From assembly GCF_018069805.1 (NCBI RefSeq), contig NZ_JAGPYN010000004.1, forward strand, positions 124,001 to 188,000: a stretch of DNA of 64,000 bases, written 5' to 3'. This DNA is from Pseudoalteromonas ostreae (GTDB taxonomy: Bacteria > Pseudomonadota > Gammaproteobacteria > Enterobacterales > Alteromonadaceae). A program made the translations under genes and the position numbers. This document shows, piece by piece, positions 23,727-31,797 of this stretch (position 1 is the stretch's first letter; every line of letters begins with the position of its first letter). The notes beneath the pieces are model-generated. The model saw only the letters and a list, made by a program, of their open reading frames with translations. It made no database searches and had not been told where the DNA came from.

Positions 23727-26030
23727 TTACACTTCCTTAATTAATATTACATTCGTTTCTGAGCGAGAGGGCGTCTTAACTGATATGCTTACTTCCCCTT
23801 CAGCAACAATCAAAACAACAGCGGGAAGCCCTTCAGTATCGTGTATTTCGCCTAGATGCTCCAGCTGTAATAAATCCAAAGGGCTAGGTGCTGATGACGA
23901 GCCATTAGGATGTGTGTGCCATTCACCTATGTAACGTACAATATTTGCAGTACGTTTAGAGCTTTCCTCTAAAGTGGTTAACACCCCCTCAGTCCCTCTG
24001 GAAAATTCAAATGGAGAAGATATGCTATCACTTGGTTCTGTGCCTGCTGATACCAGAGAAATTAATTTAAGCTTAAGATCTATAAAACCAAGAAGAATTC
24101 CGCCCGTTTCATTTGGGAGGCTATTTTTTCTTTTTTCTATTAAGTTACTCTCAAAGTCCTCATCCCATAAAACTTCCCAATCGCCTACTTGCAAAGTTCT
24201 TGAAGGAGCCACAGTGATTTTATCGCAACTTAAGCAGGCAGACTCATCATTGCAAGTCCAGACTAATATTTGAGGTTTTTCATTTGCTAAAGCCAACCGC
24301 AGTTGACGCCCAATCATAGAAGAGTGAAGTTTAACTAATTCATTAGACAGAGATACCGATATGTCTCTGCATCCGGCTCCAACCCAAAATTGCTTGTAAC
24401 TTCCATCTAGATGCTCTTTACCCCAAGAGGCACTCTGTAAGATAGCTCTATAATATTGGGCTTCTAGTGAAATAGTTCTAGTATTTCTTTCTTGATCCTC
24501 TAGCAATAAGACCGATGACATTCCGTTGGGGGTTAAAAATACACTCGCAACTCTAGCTTTACATCCAGAACGATAAAGCTCTCTAGGTACTTCCAAAGTA
24601 GTTGTAGCGTCCACAATTAAATCTTTACTTTCAATCATTTTTTTTATTTTTGGAAGGGCTACATCAAACTTACAAACATGTCCAAAGGAAGCTTTCATTT
24701 GAGATATATCGAATATTTGAGAAAGATAGCCACTCAATACTTTTACTTTAGAGAACCCTACACCCCAAGCGCTAGACAAATGACGAACTAAGTTATGTGG
24801 CTTCACAATATCATCGTCGACAAATTCCCAACTTCCCCACTTTTCTCTAGACCAAGTTTCTGCTAGAGAACTACCTAAAGCTCCCACGCCAGCAAGCACT
24901 CCCTCAAACTCACAATCTGTTTCGCTGAGCCCCGAAAATTTTCGTACTTCTTTCGCTGAGGGCATAAACTTGACTTCAACAGGGAATATCGGTAATTTTT
25001 CCCAGCTCTCAGTGGGGGTAGGTTGACAAAACGTATCTAGAAACCATTTTTTTCTATCTGCTGGGTTCCTCAATAGAACGGCTAAACTTTCACCAAAGAG
25101 CCCAATATTAGCTTTAAGCAAAAACCCTTGTACGTCCATCCTCTCAATATGATCATTTCTCTTTCTTGGAATCCCCATGATGAGTAAAATTTTACTTTCT
25201 GAGTCTGCGTCAATGCTTAAGCCTCCCTCTTCTGGCACAATCCTGCGGATTGCACTCTGCAAGTTTTCTAAAAGATCAACCCCCCTTAGCTCTAGCCTCT
25301 TTTTCAGATCACCAAGTTTAAACGGATAGTCTTCTACAGGGCCGTTTTCAATAGCTGATATTACCATTGTGATTGGAATAATACTTGGCTGCTCACCGTG
25401 ACTCGTTGAATGCCTTACGTTTTTGTTCTCATATCTGGCTACTATTGTTTCTATAAGCGTTTCACTTTCATCTATTGTTTCAAAGATAAGCTCTAAGCTT
25501 TCTTGGTTGAATTGGTCAAAGTGAGTATCAGGAAGTACAAACTGATATTTACTTTTAAAGAATAATTGTTCAATAGGTTGGTCAGTAGGGTGTATGGTTT
25601 CTTCCGCTGTTGTGCGCAACCACCAAAAAATCTTATTAATAAAACTCTGTGCAGTCCATGTACGCTCTACAGAAGGCCAAGGTTCAAAATAAAGACATAG
25701 TGATCTGGGCTCTCCATCGACTGTATGATTTTGATGTATTGAAAGTGGAAAGTCTTTCCTTAACGCTCTAACATCCCAATAGAACTCTGCCTTTGAATTA
25801 TAACAAAGTGCTAAGCGCTCAACTCGCTGTATTCCAATTGAATTATCTGTTGCAAATGTTCCATCGCCAAAATCAACGACTAAAGCTTCAAAGTTTTTTG
25901 AAATTCTAATTGCTTTAACAAACTCACAATCATTATGTCCTTCGACTACATCAAGCAAAGACTGAAGCGGCTTTGGTAGATCATCCTTGCAAATGGCTTC
26001 GCCCCAATCAATAAACTCACTTTTTGTCAT
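23727..26030 (-). CDS. E2-E1-JAB triple-fusion protein (ubiquitin-like conjugation and deconjugation)
   Basis: From the ATG at 26030 the protein has 767 residues in three parts. Residues about 30-200 look like a bacterial E2 domain, with a candidate catalytic Cys112 in SLCLYFEPWPS followed by a Trp-rich helix. About 385-610 is an E1/ThiF domain: GVGALGSSLAETW nucleotide loop, EFVDDDIVKPHNLVRH, GFSKVKVL, LIVDATTTLEVP and a late CLSC pair. The last 150 residues are a JAB/JAMM peptidase with ETGGILLG and the zinc motif HTHP(705-708)-x-SAPSPLD. Iyer, Burroughs and Aravind described such E2-E1-JAB fusions beside metallo-beta-lactamase genes. The start overlaps the MBL stop by 14 bases; no ubiquitin-like protein gene is visible. 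Confidence 0.88.
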   Translation of the reverse strand: MTKSEFIDWGEAICKDDLPKPLQSLLDVVEGHNDCEFVKAIRISKNFEALVVDFGDGTFATDNSIGIQRVERLALCYNSKAEFYWDVRALRKDFPLSIHQNHTVDGEPRSLCLYFEPWPSVERTWTAQSFINKIFWWLRTTAEETIHPTDQPIEQLFFKSKYQFVLPDTHFDQFNQESLELIFETIDESETLIETIVARYENKNVRHSTSHGEQPSIIPITMVISAIENGPVEDYPFKLGDLKKRLELRGVDLLENLQSAIRRIVPEEGGLSIDADSESKILLIMGIPRKRNDHIERMDVQGFLLKANIGLFGESLAVLLRNPADRKKWFLDTFCQPTPTESWEKLPIFPVEVKFMPSAKEVRKFSGLSETDCEFEGVLAGVGALGSSLAETWSREKWGSWEFVDDDIVKPHNLVRHLSSAWGVGFSKVKVLSGYLSQIFDISQMKASFGHVCKFDVALPKIKKMIESKDLIVDATTTLEVPRELYRSGCKARVASVFLTPNGMSSVLLLEDQERNTRTISLEAQYYRAILQSASWGKEHLDGSYKQFWVGAGCRDISVSLSNELVKLHSSMIGRQLRLALANEKPQILVWTCNDESACLSCDKITVAPSRTLQVGDWEVLWDEDFESNLIEKRKNSLPNETGGILLGFIDLKLKLISLVSAGTEPSDSISSPFEFSRGTEGVLTTLEESSKRTANIVRYIGEWHTHPNGSSSAPSPLDLLQLEHLGEIHDTEGLPAVVLIVAEGEVSISVKTPSRSETNVILIKEV

Positions 26031-27198
26031 TTGAACCTGCTCGAGGAGGAGTTGTCGCCGCAGTCGCCAATGAAGCTGAAACAGCTGCAATACATAATTT
26101 AAAGCCAGTATTTGTTGCCTCAACAACTAACGGTTTTGGTTTCGTCCTAGTCGGCTCTTCTCCAGTACACTTAAATATACCTTTAACATCCCTCAGAATA
26201 TCTTTGTATTCTCTCTTTGCTCTGATACAAGGTGGATCATTATCATCATCTTCGATGGGTTTACTACTTGAGACTATAATCGCATCATCAAGACACTGGC
26301 TAAGGGCAGCTTTTGCTTCAGGCGAAACCTTCGCCGTTTCCTTTTTCTTCGACCAGCTATCGTGTGATAAAGATCTCCATGAACAGTGATGTGGAGCGAG
26401 TAATAAGTCATACTCTAAATCAGTGCTACCATATTCAGCCCAAATTTTCTCCCAAATAACCACACCAGCATCGCCTCCAGCTAAAAACCGACTCAACTTA
26501 GAACTATATTCAGATGACCTAATATGAAAATTAATAATTACACTGGAGTTATTTTTTGATAACTTCTCTTCAGTTTCTTCATCTTGCAAACTCAAAGGTC
26601 CAAGTAATTTTGAAGAAAGATAATTAGTTGCAGTGCCATTAATCCCATAAATAAAACTCCCGACCTTTTTTAAAATTGGCCCAAGATCGTCTGTTTTACC
26701 ATTTTCGTCTTCCCCAAGAATTAAGATCTGATCTCCCTGTGGAACTTGGAAATTGTTGTTCCGATTTTCTTTTACCCGCCTTCGAGCTTCCTGATTAAAT
26801 GCTTTTGCATCGCTACAAAGTGGTTCATTTTTAGAGGCCCGTCTAAATACCATAGGGGAAGACCATAGCTGCCGTATTACAATCCGCTTTTCTTCTTGTG
26901 GTTTACTATCGTCAGAGTACTTATCCAGAGAATCAAGCCAAAAGTGCTTTTCTAAGCCTAAACAATGATCTTTATCTGGATGGCTCAATAGCATAGCGTC
27001 CACATATGGACGATTATCGCTGTCTACTTGTATATTCTCTCTAAGCTTTTTAGCAACATCTGGGGTCTTTTCATTAGGGTCATCAGCAGAAGCCCTAATG
27101 TTACAGTCAATTAATAACGACGTTTTTTCGTTATTTGCTAACTGGATCAGCGTCATGTCACCATTATCGACTGGAAATAACGTTATTTTTGCACCCAT
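26017..27198 (-). CDS. ComEC-like metallo-beta-lactamase-fold hydrolase
   Basis: A 393-residue soluble protein with the metallo-hydrolase fold: strand ITLFPVDNGDMTLIQ, LIDCNIR, the metal site SHPDKDHCLGL (about residues 72-82; the HxDxDH form typical of ComEC-related members, not classical HxHxDH), a later Asp in LAGGDAG and a His pair in LLAPHHCSW. It lacks the ComEC channel domain. It lies 20 bp after the membrane-protein gene and overlaps the E2-E1-JAB gene, so the three form one operon. AAGGA stands 8 bases before the ATG. A nuclease or phosphodiesterase acting with the conjugation module is plausible. Confidence 0.88.
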   Translation of the reverse strand: MGAKITLFPVDNGDMTLIQLANNEKTSLLIDCNIRASADDPNEKTPDVAKKLRENIQVDSDNRPYVDAMLLSHPDKDHCLGLEKHFWLDSLDKYSDDSKPQEEKRIVIRQLWSSPMVFRRASKNEPLCSDAKAFNQEARRRVKENRNNNFQVPQGDQILILGEDENGKTDDLGPILKKVGSFIYGINGTATNYLSSKLLGPLSLQDEETEEKLSKNNSSVIINFHIRSSEYSSKLSRFLAGGDAGVVIWEKIWAEYGSTDLEYDLLLAPHHCSWRSLSHDSWSKKKETAKVSPEAKAALSQCLDDAIIVSSSKPIEDDDNDPPCIRAKREYKDILRDVKGIFKCTGEEPTRTKPKPLVVEATNTGFKLCIAAVSASLATAATTPPRAGSNDKK

Positions 27199-27218
27199 TA
27201 GGTAATTCCTTACTTATT

Positions 27219-27854
27219 TTATAAAGCTGCCGCAACAGCATTGACCACAAACCTGTTACCACTATTTCGAGCAGCAATTAGAGTGACAAGCGATGAGATA
27301 ATTAAGATGTAATACACAGCTGTATTGATTTTACCTGCAAACTCCACCTCTCCCCATACACCCCAAGCAATAGCCACCATAAGCAAGACTAGAAGAGCAG
27401 AAAAAACATCTCGATATAAAAGGAAATCTCGATGCGCCTGAGTAACAGATTCTTTACTGGAAACGGGCTTATAAATTTCTTTATACCAACAACTATTTCG
27501 CTCAGAAGGGCATAGTGACTCATCGAATACGTTTGGCCACCTTGCGCGCGCATCTTCGAATGAAACTCTCATATCTTTCTTACACAGTCTATCAATTCGG
27601 CATGCTGGCATCTCATTCGATAAACGGGTAAAAACCATTTTATGCTTAACGTTGTGCGGAGTAAGGTTCGTTAGCAGCACTAAAACAGCTGAAAAGCCCA
27701 CACTCAATGCGCCAGTTACAGCTACTTCCTCCCATGCGGGTATTACATCAGAACCGTATTGGAACACCGCACATATAAAAATCACCACAGTTAACAGTGC
27801 TGTTATCTTTGGGTTATTCGCTGATTTTAAGTCTGAAGCCACTTTATTTCTCAA
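27219..27854 (-). CDS. Four-TM membrane protein, first gene of the E2-E1-JAB operon
   Basis: The 211-residue product has two pairs of membrane spans: about 18-36 and 45-64, then 144-163 and 172-190. Between them is a cytosolic region of about 75 residues rich in Arg, Cys and Trp (RLCKKDMRVSF, WPNVFDESLCP, SCWYKEIYKPV). This 2+2 topology resembles the S-4TM/SLATT class of membrane effectors of bacterial conflict systems, but I see no decisive motif. The start is non-ATG: a TTG at 27854, or a GTG four codons later with a GAGA upstream. As effector, it could damage the membrane when the conjugation module is triggered; this is inference. Confidence 0.72.
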   Translation of the reverse strand: MRNKVASDLKSANNPKITALLTVVIFICAVFQYGSDVIPAWEEVAVTGALSVGFSAVLVLLTNLTPHNVKHKMVFTRLSNEMPACRIDRLCKKDMRVSFEDARARWPNVFDESLCPSERNSCWYKEIYKPVSSKESVTQAHRDFLLYRDVFSALLVLLMVAIAWGVWGEVEFAGKINTAVYYILIISSLVTLIAARNSGNRFVVNAVAAAL

Positions 27855-27986
27855 ATATTAAACAAATCATATTTAGTACTATGATCCTATGCCCATAACA
27901 ACCTTAATAAAGGCACATTGTCTACTTTTCAACCTTTTTTCAAATAAATAATAAATTTACTGCTAAGCACTGAATCTAACGCTGCT

Positions 27987-28619
27987 TTATGCCACTTTCT
28001 GACTTGCGTGTTCTGGTTTAAAGTTACCTGCTTTCAATTTGATCACTACGTATCGGTTTAAGGTGATGTGGAAAAACAGTAGGTCGATATAGAATTCGTC
28101 ACCACCTACATCCAGCCTAACTTGTCGTCCAACAAAGGCAAGGCCAGAGCCTAATTCAAGAAGAAGCTTTTTGATCTGTTCGGCCAATGCGTCCTCTATA
28201 TTTCGCTCAAGTGACTCGTCACCGATTTTTAAGAAGTCAAAGATATATGATGGTTTAAATGTGTCTTGTGCTAACTCAGAGGTTGGCTTTGGTATTGTGC
28301 AGTCAAAGTTTGTGATAGCTGCGCCTTGTCGGGCGATAAGGTTGCTCTTTATTTGAATAACAAGCACGTTTCGTGACCAGCCATTTTCAATGGTTTTGCT
28401 AGCATACCAGAGCCTTGAATCCCTGCATTTAACCTTTTGAAGTAATTCAATATTGTGACCCCAAGGGATTTACCCAACAGCCTGTTGGACAATTGGGTAG
28501 TCAATGAAATAAGGCCATTTAATAGCAAAAGAGCGCATATACATTAAGTTAGAGCGAGATAACCCTTTCATGTCAGGGAATTCAGCCTTTAAGTCTTTTG
28601 CGAATGACTTCAGCTTCAT
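27987..28619 (-). pseudogene. YhcG/DUF1016-type PD-(D/E)XK nuclease, decayed
   Basis: The same frame runs from 28619 to 27987 with one stop (TAA) at 28470-28472, where family members read QAVGQIPWGHN: here Gln CAA has become TAA. Before it stand KDLKAEFPDMKGLSRSNL and MRSFAIKWP; after it NIELLQKVKCRDSRLWY, SKTIENGWSRN and VGGDEFYIDLLFFH. The catalytic E-x-K strand, normally VVIELKAG, reads VVIKLKAG, so the acidic residue is lost. The C-terminus stops at FKPEHASQKVA instead of continuing through KLNFYLS, and the N-terminal DUF1016 domain is missing. A dead relic of a mobile-element-associated nuclease. Confidence 0.88.
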
Positions 28620-28631
28620 TTCTATCAACGC

Positions 28632-29039
28632 TTAGCCTGTACTTAGTTTTAACCTGAAGTACTCTATTAGCAAACCAACACTGTTTTTTTCTGGCACACA
28701 CTCACAAGCATCATAGCCACACTTACCACCAATATTGCACCTATTCACTATCGGTGCCGCCAATATCAAATTGAGCAAGTCTGTCGCAAATTGTACGCGT
28801 ATTAAATCTGACGCTGCGCATTACCTGCTCTCATGCCCTTCACTCGCTACGACTATATACTCTAAGTCCGTATCAGTATCCCAGTCAAAATAGGAGCCAG
28901 TATATGGGTACGGAGCTTTTTTGTCATATAATGAACACCTATTTTCCGGCTCAATAATTACTCCGCGCCAAGTTTCTGCTGCAATAGGGGTATAGCTAAT
29001 GGTCGACAACACCAATAATATCAGTAATTTTTTAAACAT
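28632..29039 (-). pseudogene. Secreted HNH nuclease, decayed by a nonsense codon
   Basis: A 136-codon frame with one internal stop. It starts with a signal peptide (LLILLVLSTISYTPIAA), then ENRCSLYDKKAPYPY and YFDWDTDTDLEYIVVASEGHESR, after which TAA interrupts what family members read as SGLCAAS; a TTA to TAA change explains it. The frame continues CAASDLIRVQFATDLLNL and ILAAPIVNR. The HNH histidine of DIEH is Tyr here (DLEY), and the VNRHQK and DAAEW blocks are scrambled, so the protein would be inactive even without the stop. The 72-residue front part alone could still be exported. Directly followed by the YhcG relic. Confidence 0.85.
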
Positions 29040-29056
29040 CCTGTTATTCTCAACTT

Positions 29057-29509
29057 TTAGTTCAATTCATGTAAGCCTAACTCATTGCTCAAACCGCCTA
29101 ACTTTGCCAATTGATCGAAGTCAGGCGTATTTTTTAGGCCGCTACTTAATGAGCAAAAAAACCAAGCAGTACCATATTTATCGTCTATAAAAACTTCAAA
29201 GCCGCATCTTTCGTAGAATCGGTGTACTCGATAGTCATCTTTTTGAGTATGCCCAAAGATATAATCAATGCATTTTTCTTTGGCGTATTCAAATGCATAA
29301 TTGATTAAAATTGAGCCGAACCCCTTACCTCTAAAGTCTTCAGGTTCTTTATTAATCCAGAGATCACACACCTCTAGTCGTCCTTCCTTTACATACATCT
29401 GCAAATAACCTACGTACCCTCTAGGAGAAAGTCTTTCAATCTTAATGTGGTCAGACTCAGAGCAAATCAACAATCGATAGTTGCGCTCCTTGTATTCTTG
29501 TACTTGCAT
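29057..29509 (-). CDS. GNAT-family N-acetyltransferase
   Basis: A 150-residue acetyltransferase with the acetyl-CoA loop FRGKGFGSILINYAFEYAKEK (motif A) and the C-terminal YRVHRFYERCGFEV strand-helix-strand (motif B). The substrate cannot be told. I chose the ATG at 29509 because GAGGAAAA precedes it closely; an upstream TTG at 29566 would add 19 residues. It lies next to the decayed nuclease genes, inside the transposon cargo, and could be part of an antitoxin-like or detoxification function or an unrelated passenger. Confidence 0.88.
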   Translation of the reverse strand: MQVQEYKERNYRLLICSESDHIKIERLSPRGYVGYLQMYVKEGRLEVCDLWINKEPEDFRGKGFGSILINYAFEYAKEKCIDYIFGHTQKDDYRVHRFYERCGFEVFIDDKYGTAWFFCSLSSGLKNTPDFDQLAKLGGLSNELGLHELN

Positions 29510-29893
29510 TTTTTCCTCATGAATTTGCTTTAGAGTTTGATCAACGGCCTGCTGACTAACTTCCAACTACGTTAAGCTCTTGAAGGCTTAAGCTCGCTAA
29601 TTACTTTATCGTTAAGTTCGAGCTATTATTACCAACTTATCTATAGCTTACTTACTCAAATACTGTACTAGTTAGCTGATTTATATCGATGATAGCTCTA
29701 TGGTATCAATCATCATAATCTCTAATCCGAAGGTATTGTCAATACGTTTAATTAACGTCTCAGACCTACACCGAATAAAACCAAACCTTTTTCATTACAA
29801 ACAAGAAATTAACTAGCAATTAATGTAGAACTACATCACTATAGTGTTCCAGTTAGGTTTGCATTAGTTTAAGTTTGTGTAAATAAGGGTGTT
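29510..29893. other. 384-bp divergent region before the tnsE-like gene
   Basis: The region between the GNAT gene and the tnsE-like gene carries no convincing frame. It holds a TnsB-site-like sequence near its tnsE end (see separate entry), a palindrome TGTAGAACTACA at 29824-29835, and AT-rich sequence suitable for divergent promoters. The tnsE ribosome site AAGGGTG is at its right edge. Confidence 0.5.
29830..29849 (+). promoter_or_regulatory. Internal copy of the transposon-end repeat (putative TnsB site) upstream of tnsE
   Basis: ACTACATCACTATAGTGTTC shares TACATC-N5-AGTGT with the left-end repeats and TACATCACTATA with the outermost right-end repeat. It lies 45-64 bp before the tnsE-like ATG, where bound TnsB could block or tune transcription. 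A relic of an older element boundary is the alternative. Confidence 0.55.
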
Positions 29894-31759
29894 ATGGTTT
29901 CTGGTTTTAATATTAATGAATTAACGAATTACGATAGCCAATACTGGCGAGTGGATTGGTTTGGTTATCTAAGTTATGAAGACAGCTCTGGGCAACGCAG
30001 AAGCGAACCTCTTGTAGATATTTACTTATCTCCATTTTTTTATCGCCCAACCCCTAACAAATTAAACTATAAGCTTTCGACAAATAAACACAAAGTCAAT
30101 AGAGTCCAAGTCCCAATAAGCTATTTAAGGGTTATTAGGTTGGGTGATGTATGGCACCAAGGGAAACGTTTCCCATTACCATATTCAAGTAAAATGCGGG
30201 AGAAGTTTAGATCTGTTGTGATTAGCCCTGAGTTTACGTACACAGCAACGGCAGAAGCTAAAGGGAAATTAGGTGACCATTTACTTCCGTCCACTCACCA
30301 CCCTTATCACAAGCTAGCAAGCAACGTGCACTGCGAATTCGTGAAAGTAGACGAAGATAACTTGCTTATCTTTCCTCACTATGTCCTTCTACAAGCCTAT
30401 TTTTCTAGCTCTCAGTATGTTTTTCAGCAATTATTCAAATTTGGCTTACAGTTCAACTCATTATACGACCCCACGCAGTCATATATAAGAAATGATGGAC
30501 ACGCGTTCATTTTATTAAAAAAGTGGACACATGACTCCGCAGCTCCGGAAGTTGCTAGGCTCGCTTTTGATGAGGTCGCAGCAAAAGCCATTAGAAGACT
30601 AAGTGAAGGTTTATCACTTCAAAATATAAACAAAAGTCCAATTAGCCCAAAATTAACATTTCCCTTCCAAGGTAAGACAACACTAGATGTATATGGAAAG
30701 TGGTGCCCACTTTCTTCAAAAAGGCGTGTATTCATTGTTTATGATATTTTAAGCTGCAACGCCAACTATCCATTTGCATCACTTACATATTTCAGAAATA
30801 ACCCTGGTGATAAAAAACCGGTCAAAACCCCACCTCCTAGTGGCAAAGGTAAAGGTACTCCACCTAGAGGTAGGCCTAAGCCACCTCCCAAGGAAAAGGA
30901 TATTGATTTGCACCCTGATAGTGAGCCTAGAAGTAACGTCGATGATCTTCTCGTGGAAGGGCGAGCTATTACTCAATTCCCTGACTTGATGGATAAAAGT
31001 ATCGAGAAAAAAAGGCAAAAAGACCATTTAGACGAAAATTCAACCGTAGGACCGGTGTCTAGTGATGATGATCTTACTGGCGGTAATATAGGAGATGGTG
31101 ACACTCATGGGACAGCCGTACCAATTTGCTTTATCCCTCCCTTTCTAGACCAAGAGCATAAAAATAAGTATAAGTTCAGTGAAAAACTTTGTCGCCTTGA
31201 TTTATTCTCACAACTGCTTAACGAACTATCCAATTGTGCCAGAATCACAAATACTGAAATCATCAGCATCTACAACAACCTTGGCAAAGAAGACGGTAAC
31301 CACTCCTACTTTCCAACAACATATTTAGAATCAGGTAAAACTTCTACATGGCAATATATCCACTACATCAAAGAACTTGGTTTTATAGCTAATGGCGACG
31401 AGAAGTATCGTCATCGAAGAGCTATTATTGCCAAATTGACCGTTGCGAATTCAATAACCGTTTTTTTAGCCGAAGCAGAAAGAAGAATAGTCAAAGTTAC
31501 AGAAGGATGGATAGAGCTAGATAAAACAGCAATATTTTTAGCGCTTGATCGAAATGAAGACAGCATTTCAAAATTTCATCTACAAAACTTATTGAGTCAA
31601 TCAGCTGAAGAAAGAGGGAAGTGGGATCACACTCAGTTGCCTTCTAATGTCGAAAGTTGGTCATTAAGGCATGCAGCTAACGATTCTATTGAATCGGGTG
31701 ATTATGTTCACCGACAAAAGAACCTCATTGAGAAACGCTTAGGGTTTAAATTAACCTAA
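29894..31759 (+). CDS. tnsE: TnsE-like transposition protein
   Basis: The 621-residue protein shows no enzyme motif. Several blocks fall in the same order and spacing as in Tn7 TnsE: N-terminal QYWRVDWFGYLSYE (compare the KEWRIFVWF block), VQVPISYLRVIRLGD, then HHPYHKLASNVHCEF and LQAYFSSSQYVFQQLF with FDxxYDP-like ending, a proline/glycine-rich low-complexity linker (about 305-400, PPPSGKGKGTPPRG), and a C-terminal domain with RLDLFSQLLNEL and ITVFLAEAERRIVKVTEGW. In Tn7, TnsE binds 3' recessed DNA and the sliding clamp and directs insertion into replicating, often conjugal, DNA. The match is from memory of the family and is moderate. It reads towards tniQ and is followed after 38 bp by a helicase gene. 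Confidence 0.6.
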   Translation: MVSGFNINELTNYDSQYWRVDWFGYLSYEDSSGQRRSEPLVDIYLSPFFYRPTPNKLNYKLSTNKHKVNRVQVPISYLRVIRLGDVWHQGKRFPLPYSSKMREKFRSVVISPEFTYTATAEAKGKLGDHLLPSTHHPYHKLASNVHCEFVKVDEDNLLIFPHYVLLQAYFSSSQYVFQQLFKFGLQFNSLYDPTQSYIRNDGHAFILLKKWTHDSAAPEVARLAFDEVAAKAIRRLSEGLSLQNINKSPISPKLTFPFQGKTTLDVYGKWCPLSSKRRVFIVYDILSCNANYPFASLTYFRNNPGDKKPVKTPPPSGKGKGTPPRGRPKPPPKEKDIDLHPDSEPRSNVDDLLVEGRAITQFPDLMDKSIEKKRQKDHLDENSTVGPVSSDDDLTGGNIGDGDTHGTAVPICFIPPFLDQEHKNKYKFSEKLCRLDLFSQLLNELSNCARITNTEIISIYNNLGKEDGNHSYFPTTYLESGKTSTWQYIHYIKELGFIANGDEKYRHRRAIIAKLTVANSITVFLAEAERRIVKVTEGWIELDKTAIFLALDRNEDSISKFHLQNLLSQSAEERGKWDHTQLPSNVESWSLRHAANDSIESGDYVHRQKNLIEKRLGFKLT

Positions 31760-31797
31760 ATTTCAAGAGGCCACTCACACCTGAAGGCAGTCACACA

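Noticed and set aside
23727..27854. Type II CBASS locus
   Set aside because: There is no CD-NTase or SAVED/cyclic-nucleotide sensor gene near; the E1, E2 and JAB parts are fused in one protein and paired with an MBL protein.
28821..29039. A complete 72-residue secreted protein
   Set aside because: The same frame beyond the stop clearly continues the HNH nuclease family, so it is the front of a pseudogene.
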